Below are positions 1-12,510 of a stretch of DNA of 64,000 nucleotides, in pieces (position 1 is the stretch's first letter; every line of letters starts with the position of its first letter). The stretch covers positions 76,784,224-76,848,223 of the forward strand of contig JARWIR010000002.1 in the NCBI GenBank assembly GCA_029959085.1. The letters are read 5' to 3'. Position numbers and translations under genes: made by a program. A model generated the notes under the pieces. The model had not been told where the DNA came from, searched no databases, and was given only the letters and a program-made list of their open reading frames with translations. The stretch comes from Nemophila menziesii. Lineage: Eukaryota; Streptophyta; Magnoliopsida; Boraginales; Hydrophyllaceae.

Positions 1-628
1 TCTCAAAATAAATAAATAATATATATTTTGAAAATAATAAACATTTTAAAAAATTATTATAATCATAATTTAAATATTAAAAACAATTTTTAATAGGTTT
101 TAAAGATATATAAATAATGAAATTTTATAAAAAATAATTTATTTTATATGAAATTTTTTAAAATAAATTTTAAATATTAAATATTAAAATTAGGAAGCTG
201 GAATTGGGAAGCTGCTGAAGCAAAGCTGTGATAGGGAGTTAATATTTGAAAAAAGTTAGTTATTTGATTCCCGATTCTAGCTATAAAATTAGGAGTTGTT
301 GGACTTAGCCTTAGCCGTTGTTCGTGATATATTTTTGGCTAAGAATCAATTCTAGCCTCTCTTTATACCCCTTAGCTATATATATATTTATGGATATATT
401 TGTGACTTTATTTTCTTTTTCTTGCAAGGAATATTTTCCTTTCAATTTTCACAATCTACTTAGGCTAATCTACGTTACAAACTGAGGCCCACTTAACATT
501 CTATAGCTAATTCCCAAATACAATCATTTCAAGCTAAACTCACATCGGTAGATCACATATCGAGCCCATCACAATTACATATGAGAATTCAGCCCATATA
601 ATTCAAGCGCCAACTGACCATAGTGGGT
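1..628. other. AT-rich spacer, no gene seen
   Basis: Very AT-rich sequence with many stops in all frames. I see no conserved protein, RNA gene or transposon end in it. Confidence 0.6.
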
Positions 629-689
629 AAATATAGCGTGATACGTTTTTTTTTTTTTTTTTGGGTTGAAAAATATAGCGTGATACGTT
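629..689 (-). repeat. Poly(A) micro-insertion with 19-bp target duplication
   Basis: A perfect 19-bp direct repeat (629-647 and 671-689, starting AAATATAGCG) flanks only 23 bp, which is a T run followed by GGGTTGAA. Read on the minus strand this is TTCAACCC followed by poly(A), the form expected of an extremely 5'-truncated LINE or SINE insertion made by target-primed reverse transcription. Replication slippage is a less likely alternative for a duplication this long. Confidence 0.6.
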
Positions 690-2040
690 AGTACCACAAG
701 GGGCCAGGGGGTTGATTTCTTTTATGCCATTCCGTCGTTTACTTGGGCTGACTTTTTCTTTCTCCAACTTATGTGGTTATGTGGTTAAATGTAAAGAAAA
801 TCGAGCGGTTGATTAGGTCGTCAAACATAAATTTTTAGACACATTGTTTAGTGATTGGAGCTCTCGTCCTTCTTCCAAATTAGCCCTCTTTTCAATGTTG
901 ATTGTGTTTTGTGCCAAATTGACTAGCTTTTGTTTGCTTGCTATCTATTTATAATATTATCGTTTGATTAAGAAAAAAAGAAATTCCTAGCTCCTTCCAT
1001 TACTTTGTGTATAAATCTAAAAATTCTTCTCTCACATTTTGGGTAGTCTTTTTATTTCTTATAGTAGTCTCTTTCCTTTTCTAAGTTGTTGATAGTCTCT
1101 TTCATTACCTCTTCCTATATATTTTTTTTTGTTCAAAGACCTCTTCCTATATAAACAATTATAAAAAAAAACTATTTTTTCCATTTCAATTATAATGTCT
1201 ACTTATTAAAAATAATATTCTAAAAATATTATCTATTTAGAATATTAAAACATTTTTTCCTAATTTTACTTTTATTATCCTTATTAAAAAATTGAAATTT
1301 ATACTTTTAATTCATATTTAAAATATCACGACACTTTATGAGGGATAATTTAGCAATGGTACATGCAATTGGTAGGTTTCTTAATCTGTTTGAGATAGAG
1401 AAAGTATCTTCTTAGAATGTCTCTTCCACGCACATTAACCAAAAAAACCAACCTCCACCAGAAAACACCCCAACCCCCAAACTACAATAGTCATCATCTC
1501 CTTTATTCTTTGGTACCCCCATTTCCATCGATTCACCAGTAAACCTCCTCTTCTCCTTTGTATTTTCTCTTTCTCTTGTACTTCCTTCGTCTCCAAAAGG
1601 TTATCACTTATACTCAAAATACTTTCTACAAATAGTTATCACTTTAGAAATCAAGACACTTTTCTATCCTTTATACTACTTTTACCCCTAATTAAATATT
1701 ATAATTTATTATTCAAGATATCAATACACTTTATGAAGGATATTTTAGTAATCAATTAGAAAATAAATAATATTTCTTATTTTGTATGCAAAAGCAATTG
1801 TGAAAACCATTAAAGGATAGATGGAGCAAAGCAATTATTTCCTAAATTTTCACCTTTTTTCTAAGCATTAAAGCACTCATCTCTTTCCCTCATACACTTT
1901 ATAGCTTTTATTACTCATCTCCTCCTTCAAATACCGCCCTCATCCTATTTCTAAACTTTTCTCTTTCCCCCCAATCATTATACATGCTCCTTTTACACTT
2001 TAAGAATTGAATTTTTCTTGAAAAACAACAAAGGAAAATC
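690..2040. other. AT-rich spacer, no gene seen
   Basis: No coding similarity found. Short open frames here have low-complexity content. The stretch contains one micro-insertion at 1107-1153, listed separately. Confidence 0.55.
1107..1153 (-). repeat. Poly(A) micro-insertion with 15-bp target duplication
   Basis: A perfect 15-bp direct repeat (1107-1121 and 1139-1153, ACCTCTTCCTATATA) flanks 17 bp that read CTTTGAAC-poly(A) on the minus strand. The pattern is the same as at 629-689. Confidence 0.6.
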
Positions 2041-5000
2041 GAGATGAAAATCTTATTCTTAAGTCAAATGTAAAATCAGTGTGTGCGGGCTTCGGATTAG
2101 CCCAAACTCTATGCTAGAATCATTTAAGACAAGTCTATCACCTTCAGATTCCTTCGAAAAAACTATCAATAAGTCATGGGGCCTAAAAATGAAGTCACAA
2201 CGTAAAAAGAGGTTTCAAATTCTACTTGATTAGTTACAAAAGCAAGGAAGACTATGAGCTCATTATGAGTAGAAAACTTGAAACTTGGAACTTGTCTGGT
2301 AAACATGTTATGATTCAGGAACAAAACATAATTTTAACACTAACGAGGCAAAAATTAATGATACCCTATTTTGGATTCAAATCCATGGCTTGCAAACTCT
2401 AAACATCTCTAAAAATATGCAATCAAGATTGCTAGTAAATTAGAAGAGTGGTTGAAGTACAACTCTCTCCCATGAGTTTTATTAAGGTGGGGATCGAGTG
2501 GGATATACTTTACCTTCTTGTTGCACACTATGTTTTCAACGTGGACGAGAAAAACAATATCAAAGGAACGGTAAATCTAAAAGGTTCAGAGAATTTTGTG
2601 TTGTGTGGACTTATCGACCATATGGAAAACGAATGCACGTGTTTAAGAAAGGTTAAGCATTGACTTGGTAAATGGATCTACGGAGCAAAAGCAGCCTACT
2701 AAAAAAGAAGAAATAGTCATGGAGAAGAAGGAACCTCCCTTAAAAACATTTGAGGTAAATTCAGTTTGAAACTATACTACCAAAAGAAAAATTACAAAAT
2801 ATGTCAAGTGATAAAAAAAGAGTACATGAACATTTAAGTTGGGAGACTTAATTGATTTTGAAAGATGTCCCAAGTTGTAAAATAATATGTTTGCCAGTCA
2901 TCTAGTGGGCCAAATGAAAGCTATCCTAGACTTCTACTCTCCTACTACTTAATGGGATAAAACAAAGGTAATAAAACCGACCAAGTTTTAAACTTTCTTT
3001 GGCTCCATCAAATTTTTGAAATAGTCAAGGCCTTATTTGCTTGCACAAAAGTTATGTTTTCCATAAAAACAAATACACCAACCCATAAAATCATTTAATT
3101 TTCATTGTTTTCCCCAAATCAACCAAGAACCCTAACCTTACACAACAACAAACTGAAGAAAACAACCCTAAATCAGAGCTCGATATACTCATGGAAACTG
3201 AAAATGGAAAAAGAAAGAAGCTAAGGCCACAAAAAGAAGGTACATAAGCGTGAAAGGTGAAATTCAAAGAGATATGGTGCTCAAAAAATTTGTGGGCAAC
3301 AATTAAAGAAGAATCAAGGAGGGTAAAAACAAAAAGATGTGGTCAGCTAGGTGGGCCTGACTATGAGAGAAAGCAAGTTCGAACTACATTTAGAGATAGA
3401 AAAGAAAGACGGTATGGGTAAAGGGCAGACTACGAACATGAAGGAACAACGTGATTCTTCCACGATTGAGTCAGATGAATCCCTTCACCAGCCATGATGC
3501 AAATGAGTTGGATCTGTTAGGTGATCGGGAACCCTTTAACGATTCTAGCATTTAAAGATGTTGTTATTTAGCATCAACTATATGTCATTTTTCTTACTGA
3601 AACTAAAAATATTGATTCTTATGTTATATTCATTGATAAAATTAACTAATATCTTAAATTCCTTATTAGTCATGTTGAAACTTAAGGGGGGTTAGTACTG
3701 TTTAGTAACCCTGCTACTGATATTGAAATTCTTGAATTGAATGAAAGATATATTCACAGCTTAACCACTAATGAGGACAATAAAAAATTGCACAAACTTC
3801 GTTTATATCTCTTCCATTAACAAGGAATAAGATGAAGTAATTAAAAATATCTCTAAGTGTAAAAGGTGACTACAATATGTATAGATTTTCATCTAATGAA
3901 ATAGGGGGAAATGATGTTAATAACAAGAATATGGATAGAATTAACAATTTCCTCAGTAAAAATAGCCTTTTCGATTTAAATATTACGGGTTGTAAGTTTA
4001 CTTGGGAAAATAGGAGACATGTTGATGAGTTAATTAAGCATGTACTAGATAGGTGGTGCATTAACTCAAAATATATCTTGCTATACTCCCACTAGTAGGA
4101 TTCACTCAATTCTATTGGTGATGAGGGAAAATAAAACTATATAAAGAGATTCATATTTGAAAGAAGTCGGATTAATAATGAATAATGTATTGACATCACT
4201 TAAAATAGGTCAATAACACAACACTTGGTAGTAATTTAATATTTTGATATAGTAAAAAAATTGAAAATCTCAAAACAAAACTTACTGAATAGGGTAGAAA
4301 ATGAAATGTATTAAGGAAAAAAACAATTGAATAAGAATAAAACCTTTCTTGAAAAACTCATTAACTCCTATATTGACATTGACTGGAATGAGTATAATGT
4401 TACGGATAAAGAATTGAGGAATATTGGATTATTGAAGTATTCTACTGGACTCAGAAATCTAGAGTCACCCGGCTCATGCTAGATGAAAAAAATACCTCAT
4501 ACTTCCACTCAACAACTAAGATGAGAAGGAAAAGAAATAAAATCATGAGGTTATTAAAAGACAATGAATGTTTTATTACTACATCTAAAGAAATTGAGGG
4601 GGAAATTAAAATATACTTAATATATTAATAAAACTAGTTGACCAAGAGCATATACACCTATCTTGGATACCATTAAAACTACTGTCATGGAACAAATGAA
4701 TGAAGCCTTAATCAAACCTGTTAACATAAAAAACTTGAATTAACTCTTTGGAATATGGGTAATAATAAGGCTCTATAGCCTGATGGATTACCAACAATGT
4801 AATTCTATAAAAAAAACCTCAGGATCTTATGAAATTTAAATTACTCAGAGTAGTTAGTTGTTACATGTGGAGAAATGAGATCTTTATCCTATTAACAGAA
4901 CACTGATTACCCTTATTCCTAAGATTAAATCACATACAAAAATAGGCCATTGTAGGCCTATTTGCTGCTCAAATGTAATTTATAAACTCCTAGCAAATAT

Positions 5001-6077
5001 TTTAGTAACAAGACTACAAAACTCATGAATCATATAATTGATGAGACCTAGAGTTTCCCTCTTTAAGAGCATGGCCATCACTGTAAATATCCTTATAACA
5101 TATGAGATGTGCCATTTGTTTAAGAGAAAAAGGAAAAGTGAGGTACATTATATGACTATTAAAGTTGATATGGACATCCTAGAAATTCTAGAATTTGATT
5201 TTTTGTATGACTTATGATTCAAATGGGCTTCATCTATATTTGGTTTGAACTGAAAATGCAATGTGTTAAAATAGACTCTTATACAATCATTTTTATGTTA
5301 ATCATTTGCAACTAATTAACCCCAAAAAAGTTCTGAGATAGGGAGGCCCCCTTGTTCCCATACCTTTTCTGTATCATAACTCAAGCTTTATCTACACTCA
5401 TACAGGATAAAAAAGACAATTTTTTTTTATCAAAGTAATGAAACAAGCCAAAATGCTCCCACCCTTACCCATATCTTGTTTGTTGATGATAGTCTCTTCC
5501 TATTAAGAGTAGAAAATGAGGAAATTGAATATTTTGTTATGTCCTTAAAAAATATTGTAATGCTTCAAGGGAAAAAAATAAACCTTAATAAAAATGGAGC
5601 TCTCTACTGAAAAAATACCCCTAGACAAAGCAAAAGAATTGACTAGCATATTGGGAATGAACAGGCTTGATTACTTAGGTAAATACCTTGTAACTTCCTC
5701 TAATTGGGTAATATCTAAGGTAAAGACTCATAATTGGATGATAGACAACATTCTAGAAAAAAATTGAAGCATGGAGCACAAATGTTCTCTCTAAGTCTGG
5801 AAAGGAAATCTTAATTTAAGTTTTTAATAATGACATTCCTTCGTATGTTATGTCCGTGTTCTTAATTCCCTCTTCTGTTATCCTTAAGATCTCCTCCATT
5901 AACTCTCAATTTTGGTGGAATAAGAAAATTAAAAGGAGGATTCATTGAGATAATTGGGATATTATGACTACTACAAAACATGAAATGGGAATGGAGTTTA
6001 AGGATATACACATGAAGAATTTGTCCCTCCTTGCAAATAATGCTTTGAAATTACTAGACAAACCTAACTTTCTTTTA
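2041..6077 (+). pseudogene. Decayed LINE (non-LTR retrotransposon), CCHC, endonuclease and RT remnants
   Basis: Conceptual translation across many frameshifts and stops follows the order of a plant L1-type LINE. A gag-like segment at about 2370-2660 has FWIQIHGL and a CCHC-like knuckle (LCGLIDHMENEC). An APE-endonuclease C-terminus lies near 3877-4060 (FTWENRR, LDRW). A linker at about 4440-4560 carries the family's FHSTTKMRRKRN block. Reverse transcriptase pieces follow, with PKI..HTKIGHCRPI at about 4915-4970, the FVDDSLFLL catalytic-loop region near 5480-5510, and the downstream SGKE and FWWNKKIKRRIH blocks near 5800-5950. No frame is intact, so this is an old, non-functional copy. It ends abruptly near 6077, where a second LINE reading begins. 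Family assignment is firm; exact ends are not visible. Confidence 0.8.
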
Positions 6078-7975
6078 GGCCTATATCTTGTATTAACTTC
6101 CTTTATAAGATCTTGTCTAAAGTCATGGTCTTAATGGTAAGCTCTATCATTCATAGAATTATTTCTCCTTGCCAATCAGCTTTCATAAAGGGTAGACAGA
6201 TATAGGATAACATTATAATTGCTCATGAAGTCATTCGTAAACTTAAGCATCTCAAAAACAATTCTAAGTAGAATTACTCCATTATCAAAGCTAATATCCA
6301 AAAAGTCTATGATAAACGAAGTTGGTCCTTCCTTTTCAAGCTTCTAGGTAAGCAAGGTTTCTCTGAAACCTGGATTTCCTTCATTAGATCATGTATAACC
6401 TCCATCAAGTATATTGTTATCCTGAATCGTCAACTCTGGTTCCTTCATCCCCTTTAGGGCTTAGAGCAAGGGGATCATATATCACCTTATCTTTTCTCCA
6501 TTGCTTCCCTATTGATCGAAAAGGACTTCCTTTATGGGGACATAAAGGTATTAGGTTGAGAAAACATGGTCCCTCTTCTATTCACCATCTCTTGTTTGAT
6601 GATGATTCTATATTTTCCCTTAAAAAATTCTACTTTAAAAATGCATGCATTCAGAGAGGTTATTTAAAAATTTTGCTTTAATTTTGGCCTATTACTTAAC
6701 CTATATAAATCCTTTTTTACCGTAATACCACAACCTCCATGAGAATCTCAATTGAAGGTGGCTTCAGAATGCCTATCACTGATGACCTAGGTTTATACAT
6801 AGGGATTTCTAATGAATGGGGAAATTAAAAGATCAAGACTATGGAAAGTCTTAATTCAAAAGTTGCTTCCAAACTCAAGGGTTTGAAGAATTCCCTTCTT
6901 TCCATGGCAGGTAAAGCTACCCTTATATCCTTCATCCATGTCTTTTCTACTCACTTTATGTCCCTCTTTTCCATACCTAAGGGAGTGATAAAGAAGATTA
7001 ACTCTCTTACTAGTCACTCCTAACCTCACTTTAAGAACTAGCAACCAGTGTACCCTTAAACTGGACACTTGGATGGCTGATCTCTTACTTAAAGATAGTC
7101 AACAAAAGACCAAAACTCCTTACCTAGGAGAACAAACTGCTATTACTGCTTGGTACATTTGGAAAGGAAGAAACGGTTTTGTTTTCAATAACGTGAAACC
7201 ATGCCCTCTACTTACCATAACAAAAGCTCAATCTCTATAAAGAGAACATAGTACTATGTTAAAACCCGAGGATGATCTTATGAATCTGAGGGTAATAAAT
7301 ATTCAGATTATGGGAGATAAGGAAATTGAGAATCAACATCCTAAGGATGACTTACATAGCCTGAAGGATAATACTAAACATGGTAAGTGTTGTATTAACT
7401 CGAGTAATGATAACAAGAGTACTATAAATAATGATGTAAGACTTGCAACAAGTACTAAAGTGCGTAACAATACTCAACAGTCTAGTTCAAATATTTCTAA
7501 TACTGATACTAATAGTTTAAAAAGTAAATGGGATCCTCCTCCTAAGAATTAGTACAAAATAAATTGCGACGCTTCATATAAATTTGCTAACTCTTCTATT
7601 GCGTGTATTGCTAGGGATTGTAATGGGAAAGTTATTGATTACAACTCATGGGTAATGGGAACAGAAAATTTCATGGAAGCCGAAGCACTAAGGATCTTGA
7701 AGGCATGTATGTGGGCTCGTGAATTCAAGAACACAAGATGCATATAGAAAACAATTGCAAGGAGATCATGGACCATCTCGCTTTTAGTTCCCTAGTATCT
7801 AGTTTAAGAATTAATAGTATTATTCGTAGTCTTTATTTTGTAACTGAAAGTTGCACTCCACTTTTCTCTTATATTTCGAGGAAAAAATACGTAGTTGCGA
7901 TTGGTTAGCCAAAAACTCGCCATGTGACGATAGTTTAGGCTTAGGTAAGGTCATGCCCCCTCAATTAGTGAAACT
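6078..7975 (+). pseudogene. Second LINE fragment: RT, zinc-binding tail and RNase H
   Basis: Reverse transcriptase restarts at about 6078 with RPISCINFLYKIL, already present in different form in the upstream copy, so this is a separate element. It continues with SAFIKGRQI (about 6175-6205), GLEQGDHISPYLF (about 6455-6495) and a YADD-region relative, FDDDSIF (about 6595-6615). The late RT block lies at 6840-7020. A WYIWKGRNGFVFN block (about 7150-7185) is the typical end of the zf-RVT region. An RNase H (RVT_3) start follows at about 7530-7600 (KWDPPPKN, KINCDAS). Frameshifts and stops occur throughout. It probably inserted beside, or recombined with, the LINE at 2041-6077. Confidence 0.78.
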
Positions 7976-8362
7976 AATCTTAAATGAGACCACTCCTATG
8001 GAAGTTGGTTAAACTTGTTTTGTAACCTTGTAGGTATGAATGGAAGCTTTTAGAAGGAAAAAAAAAAGAGGTTTGATAAAAAAAAAAAAACACTAGATGA
8101 GGAGGAATATAAATTTTTTTAAGAAATAAATAAATAATTAAGTTGGGAAGCATTTGCATGGTGAGATGTGAGTGGAAAAAGAAGAGAGAAAGAAAGTGGG
8201 AAACTGAGAAGACATGTATGGTGTCAGAAAGGATGTCCTGTAAAGTAAAGAAGTTGAAATTAGATTCCCACATTTAGAAAGAAAAATATAAGGTGGGCCC
8301 CTTTTGATCGATGAGCCCAAAAGGCCGAGCCCACCATCCTCGTGAACTTCTCTGCCCTCTTC
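7976..8362. other. Spacer, no gene seen
   Basis: AT-rich DNA after the LINE RNase H end. The open frames here are low-complexity (Phe/Lys-rich) and show no family motif. Confidence 0.5.
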
Positions 8363-8514
8363 CCCCAATACTTTTTTTTTTGTTCCAACTCTTGCCCCAA
8401 TACATTCTTTCTTTTTTGTTCCCATTCCCCCAATACAAAATACATTCATTCGTTTATTCGCCTCCTCCACCTTCTTCCACATCTTGGAACAAAAAAAAAT
8501 CTTTTTTCCACATC
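8363..8514 (-). repeat. CCCCAATAC triplication and TTCCACATC duplication around A/T runs
   Basis: The 9-mer CCCCAATAC occurs at 8363-8371, 8395-8403 and 8428-8436. The pieces between contain T runs followed by GTTCC, which is GGAAC-poly(A) on the minus strand. Just downstream, TTCCACATC at 8475-8483 and 8506-8514 flanks TTGGAAC-poly(A) plus a short T tract on the plus strand. These may be short retroposon footprints, but local tandem duplication also explains the triplet. Confidence 0.4.
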
Positions 8515-8779
8515 CTGTTTCTTTTACTAACTTCAATTATGAATATCGACCAAACAAAAAAAGAAACTCCAATATAAAATCAATTCATTTTATCTAATAT
8601 TATTTGGTAACATTTACAAAATATTTTAGTTTTTTTCTTGTACATCATTAACAACCAATATTTAATTTTAATAACAATAGATATTATTATTTTATGCTTC
8701 TACTTAGAATATGTTAAATAATAAAATAAAAATTACTTAGGAGGATAAATTAGATCATATAAACACACACCACTAATAA

Positions 8780-9010
8780 GTGCTCGTTTGGAAGTGTTTT
8801 TTTAGAAAAGCACTTAAAAACGATTCTACCATTTTAATAGTGTTTTTTATCTTGAAAAACACTTTTATGAGAAGCACCAAATTGGTGCTTCTTGAAAAAA
8901 GCACTTAAAATAATTTTAGATTTCAAAATTATTTTTAATAAATTTTTTAAATTTTAAATTTTATTCTAAAAACACTTTTTTACTCTAAATAAGTACTTCC
9001 AAACGAGCCC
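8780..9010. mobile_element. hAT-like MITE
   Basis: The two ends are near-perfect inverted repeats of 16 bp: GTGCTCGTTTGGAAGT on the left, and the complement of GGGCTCGTTTGGAAGT on the right. The 231-bp interior repeats the motif AAAAGCACTTAAAA in both halves and has no coding capacity. The flanks hold a related, imperfect ACTAATAA/TAAGATAA pair that may be a decayed 8-bp target duplication. The terminal sequence is typical of plant non-autonomous hAT elements. Confidence 0.7.
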
Positions 9011-9650
9011 TAAGATAATAAAAAATATGACACTGCAAATATGACATTGATTATTACTTAATTCTTTTTCCTTCTTTTGTTTTTAACTTGTTTGTATTTT
9101 AATCAAAAAATAACCTAATAATATTAAATAAAAAAATAAGACAAGTTTATTATTTTTAATATGAGCCATTAATTAAAAACAAACCGATTAAAAAACTTAT
9201 GTTCAAAACAACTAATAAGATTTTTTATCGAAAAAGTTAGTGACAAAAATACTCTTACATATTCTATTCTTATATATATATTTTTAAATATTTTACAATT
9301 TATCATTTAAATTTATACATATAATTATTTCATTAGTCTCTTTTTTATAAAGTAATTTATTAAAGGTTATTTTTAATATTTAAACACTTTTTTTTGGACA
9401 TAAACAATTAAATACTTTCGTTAGACATCTTTTAAGCAAAATTTATAATATAATGGTTAAAAAAATTAATCTTGTTTTTACTATTTATATATTCAAATAA
9501 GTATTATTTTATTGTAATCGGATTCAAGTAAAATATCAAATATATATATTTGAAAGGGGTAATACTCAATAACCTCCCCGCAGTCTTGACCACTATCTGA
9601 TAATCCCTTGTCTTTTTTACCCTCCTAAGATATATAAAGAGCGCTCCTAA
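9011..9650. other. AT-rich spacer, no gene seen
   Basis: Homopolymer-rich AT sequence with no supported feature. Confidence 0.5.
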
Positions 9651-9762
9651 AACTCAAAATCTGAGTTCTGGGAAGCTTTCCATAACTCAACATCTGAGTT
9701 CTGGAAAGCTCTCCATAACTCAATATCTGAGTTCTGGGAATTTTTCCATAATTCAAAATTTT
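9651..9762. repeat. 33-bp tandem repeat with a hairpin in each unit
   Basis: Three 33-bp units start at 9651, 9684 and 9717, and a decayed fourth starts at 9750. Each of the three contains AACTCA, five spacer bases, then TGAGTT, a perfect 6-bp stem. Because 33 is a multiple of three, the minus strand can be read as an 11-residue repeat (core QNSD..ELW) within a 72-codon frame at 9647-9865. I see no other sign that this is translated. Confidence 0.7.
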
Positions 9763-9959
9763 GGGGGTTTATGGGAAAAAAAAAAGGATGACTGGAGTGA
9801 GGAGGAATTAATTTTAACTTGAGGAGGTTCTTGGGCATTAATCCATTTTGAAAACTAATTTTCACATATATTTATTAATCATAATCTTTTTAACAAATAC
9901 CCGATTTTTTTTTTCTGATTTCAGATAAAAAGCAGTAAAGATTTCCTTAGAGTTAAACG

Positions 9960-10770
9960 TATACCTTCTAAAGTGATTTCACATGTGTGACCTTAATGGT
10001 TCTACATTTTGGATGGTAATTGAATCCACAATTCGTATTTTTTTTCAAGAGTTTAGAGAAATATTCAAGACATAAAATAAAGAGATATGGTGAGTGGGGA
10101 TCACCTTGTCTTAAATCCATAATTTCATCATTTATTGCCACCAAAATGGAAGGAGTTGTAACACACAACATTATTAAATTAATATATTGATTTTGGAACT
10201 TGAGAACCTATGATGAAACTCCCATAAATCGTGTCATAAGTCTTTCACAAGTCAATTTTGATCGTACACCTCGGCGAGTCCCTCAATAATTCTTGCACAA
10301 GAGGAATATTATCCGATGTCTCCCTTTTTGTGAGAGATTTATACCTTTACGAGAAATAATTTTAGGTAGAAATTGGACTTAGTTAGTTGGTTTTTAAGCA
10401 TGTTTTGCTATATTGCACTTTTTTCCTCTGGATTTGTATTATTGTTACTTTTAGATATTCTGTGTGTTAATTTGCTTGATTGGTGTGAAGTTCTTAGGTA
10501 TATGGTTGCTAGGAAGCACTAAGAGGAAGAGAAGAAGTAAATTTTAGACTCCAAGATCATTATTGGATGTCAATTTACTAGAAACAAATAGACTTTGTAC
10601 TTTATCAACAAGGTCATCCAAAATTGGTTTCATCTTATACATAATAATATTTGTGATACCTTTGTAAATAACGTTGTAACTTGACATTGGTTGATAGTCT
10701 TCCAATTTAATTAGACTGTCCTTCATAAAATAAAATCAATAATCATGTTATTAATCGTTTAAACAAAAAT
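9960..10770 (-). pseudogene. LINE reverse transcriptase fragment
   Basis: On the minus strand, about 10544-10726 encodes the early RT block (DYQPMSSYNVIYKGI, then the Q.LFVSSKLTSNN region). About 9968-10171 encodes the LRQGDPHSPYLFILCLEY block with the HPKC motif. The segment between is shortened and frameshifted, and no flanking LINE domains are seen. This is a small, old internal scrap. Confidence 0.72.
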
Positions 10771-10991
10771 ACCGAAGAGAAAAATTCACCTATTGCCATA
10801 ATATTTGAGATTTATACTCAACGAATCTTGAAGACCCCCTCAAGATCCCAAACACACCTTACTAATTCAGTCTTCTTATTAAAGGCTAGTTATAAGTTTG
10901 TACATTATAAGCTTGTTATTTCAATACTCATTGTACCCTCAAACTACCACTATATATACTAAATAAAAATAAAATAAATCACAATCACACA

Positions 10992-12505
10992 TGATGTCTC
11001 CCTATTTTTGTGATATAATAATCTAGGTTGGAGACATTATTTTAGGTGTATTTTATTAATTAATTATAGATTTTTATTCATATTTTGATTTTTTTTTTAT
11101 TTCTTGTCTTGATTTGATGATTCATTATTTTTAGAGCACATTTGGTTTAATTTGTGTGTTCATGCGAAGCTTTAAAGATATATGAAAATTAATTAGATTC
11201 CAAATCAATTCTAAAGAGATAAGGAAAGAAGATATGGAAGGAAGTAGATATAAAATAGGAAATGAAAAGTTGTCAAATTTTGCAGCTACGTCTACTAAAG
11301 TGAAGAAAACTTCAAATCGGATGGGAATTTGGATGAACAATCAAAAGTAAAATTATAGATCTTTTCGCTACAGTGGTTCGAAATAAAGTAGGCGAAAATC
11401 GGACCAATAACGAAGGAGATACGTTCAAAACAAGACAACATCATTTATCCTCTCTCCTATATTTTAGGAAAAAACGAATTTGAGTTGCACTTCGACTCAA
11501 ATTACTTGTCTTCTACTCCAAGATTTCGACCTAGGGTCTTCCTAACACCTATAAATACACCCTTTAATCATTGTAAACATGTCCTTAGTCTTTGTTTGAA
11601 TATTAATCCTTAGTATCAAGGTTAACATCCAAGAAGCAAGTTGACCTGTAAAGGAAGACAAGAAGCAAGAAGAAGGAGAGTGACAAACTTCTATTCTACA
11701 TCTCTCCCTCTCTATATTTAGGGTATTTAGCTATAGATTTGTGCCTTCTCCATATTTCTATGCTTTTATTCAGTAAGTTTTACTAGTAATTGTTGGGTTA
11801 TTTGTTTGTCTAAATTTCATAATACTATTTGTTAATTTAATTGATTTGAGCATGGTGTATATCTGTGTTGTGTGCTTTGACTTATTGTTTCCAGCCCTAT
11901 ATTTGGCCAATCTTAGGACTATCCTTAGTAATTGAGTTAACTCCCGGAAAGGGGATTCAATTATTAACAACACCACGTAATCGTCTAGTGTGCGATAGTG
12001 ATCCTGACAGGCTTGCCTAACTAGATAGCCATAAAGGTTTGATTTAACCACCGATCATTACGCAGGGTACCCTTACCCAAGTCCCCTGGTAGTGGAGAGG
12101 TTGCTTCTAAGTCCACCCTAATGGGGGTTAGGAAGAATTTAGAATCCTGGTTAATATATAATGCTCAATTCACCCTTAAGGTTAGAATAATAACTTAGTA
12201 AGACAGACTCATTTTAGTAACCCTAATTTGTCTGACTTACATATTTATTTAATTGCATTATTTATTTATTTGTGTCAGATAATTATTTATCTCATTCCAT
12301 TTTAATCTAAACATCTGCATTCATCTACGCTTGTTGAATACAAGTAGATCTAACAGATTAAATCCCCGCGAACGAACTTCACTTATCAACTAAACTTGCA
12401 AACGAACTGTGATACTTGTAGTGAGTTTCTCGTGGTAGTCAAGGGTGTGTGTCCTTTATTATTATCTTATTTATCTATTTATTTATCACATATTTACCCC
12501 CACCA
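10992..12505 (+). mobile_element. Solo LTR (Athila/Tat-like gypsy), copy A
   Basis: A 1,514-bp unit begins TGATGTCTCC and ends CCACCA. It is flanked by a perfect 5-bp duplication ACACA (10987-10991 and 12506-12510), so it is a solo LTR left by recombination. The same family recurs at 21478-22987, 27179-28699, 29277-30901 and, truncated, at 36810-37224. A TATA box (TATAAATA, 11550-11557) lies about 556 bp from the start, where other copies also have one. The first 48 bp form a near-perfect terminal hairpin. Its 3' half shares CTGACGGG-type motifs with the LTR at 55.4-57.4 kb. Confidence 0.88.
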
Positions 12506-12510
12506 ACACA

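Noticed and set aside
8138..8577. 132-codon minus-strand frame and overlapping plus-strand frames
   Set aside because: Composition is low-complexity (Lys/Phe/Pro) and the region contains A/T-run duplications.
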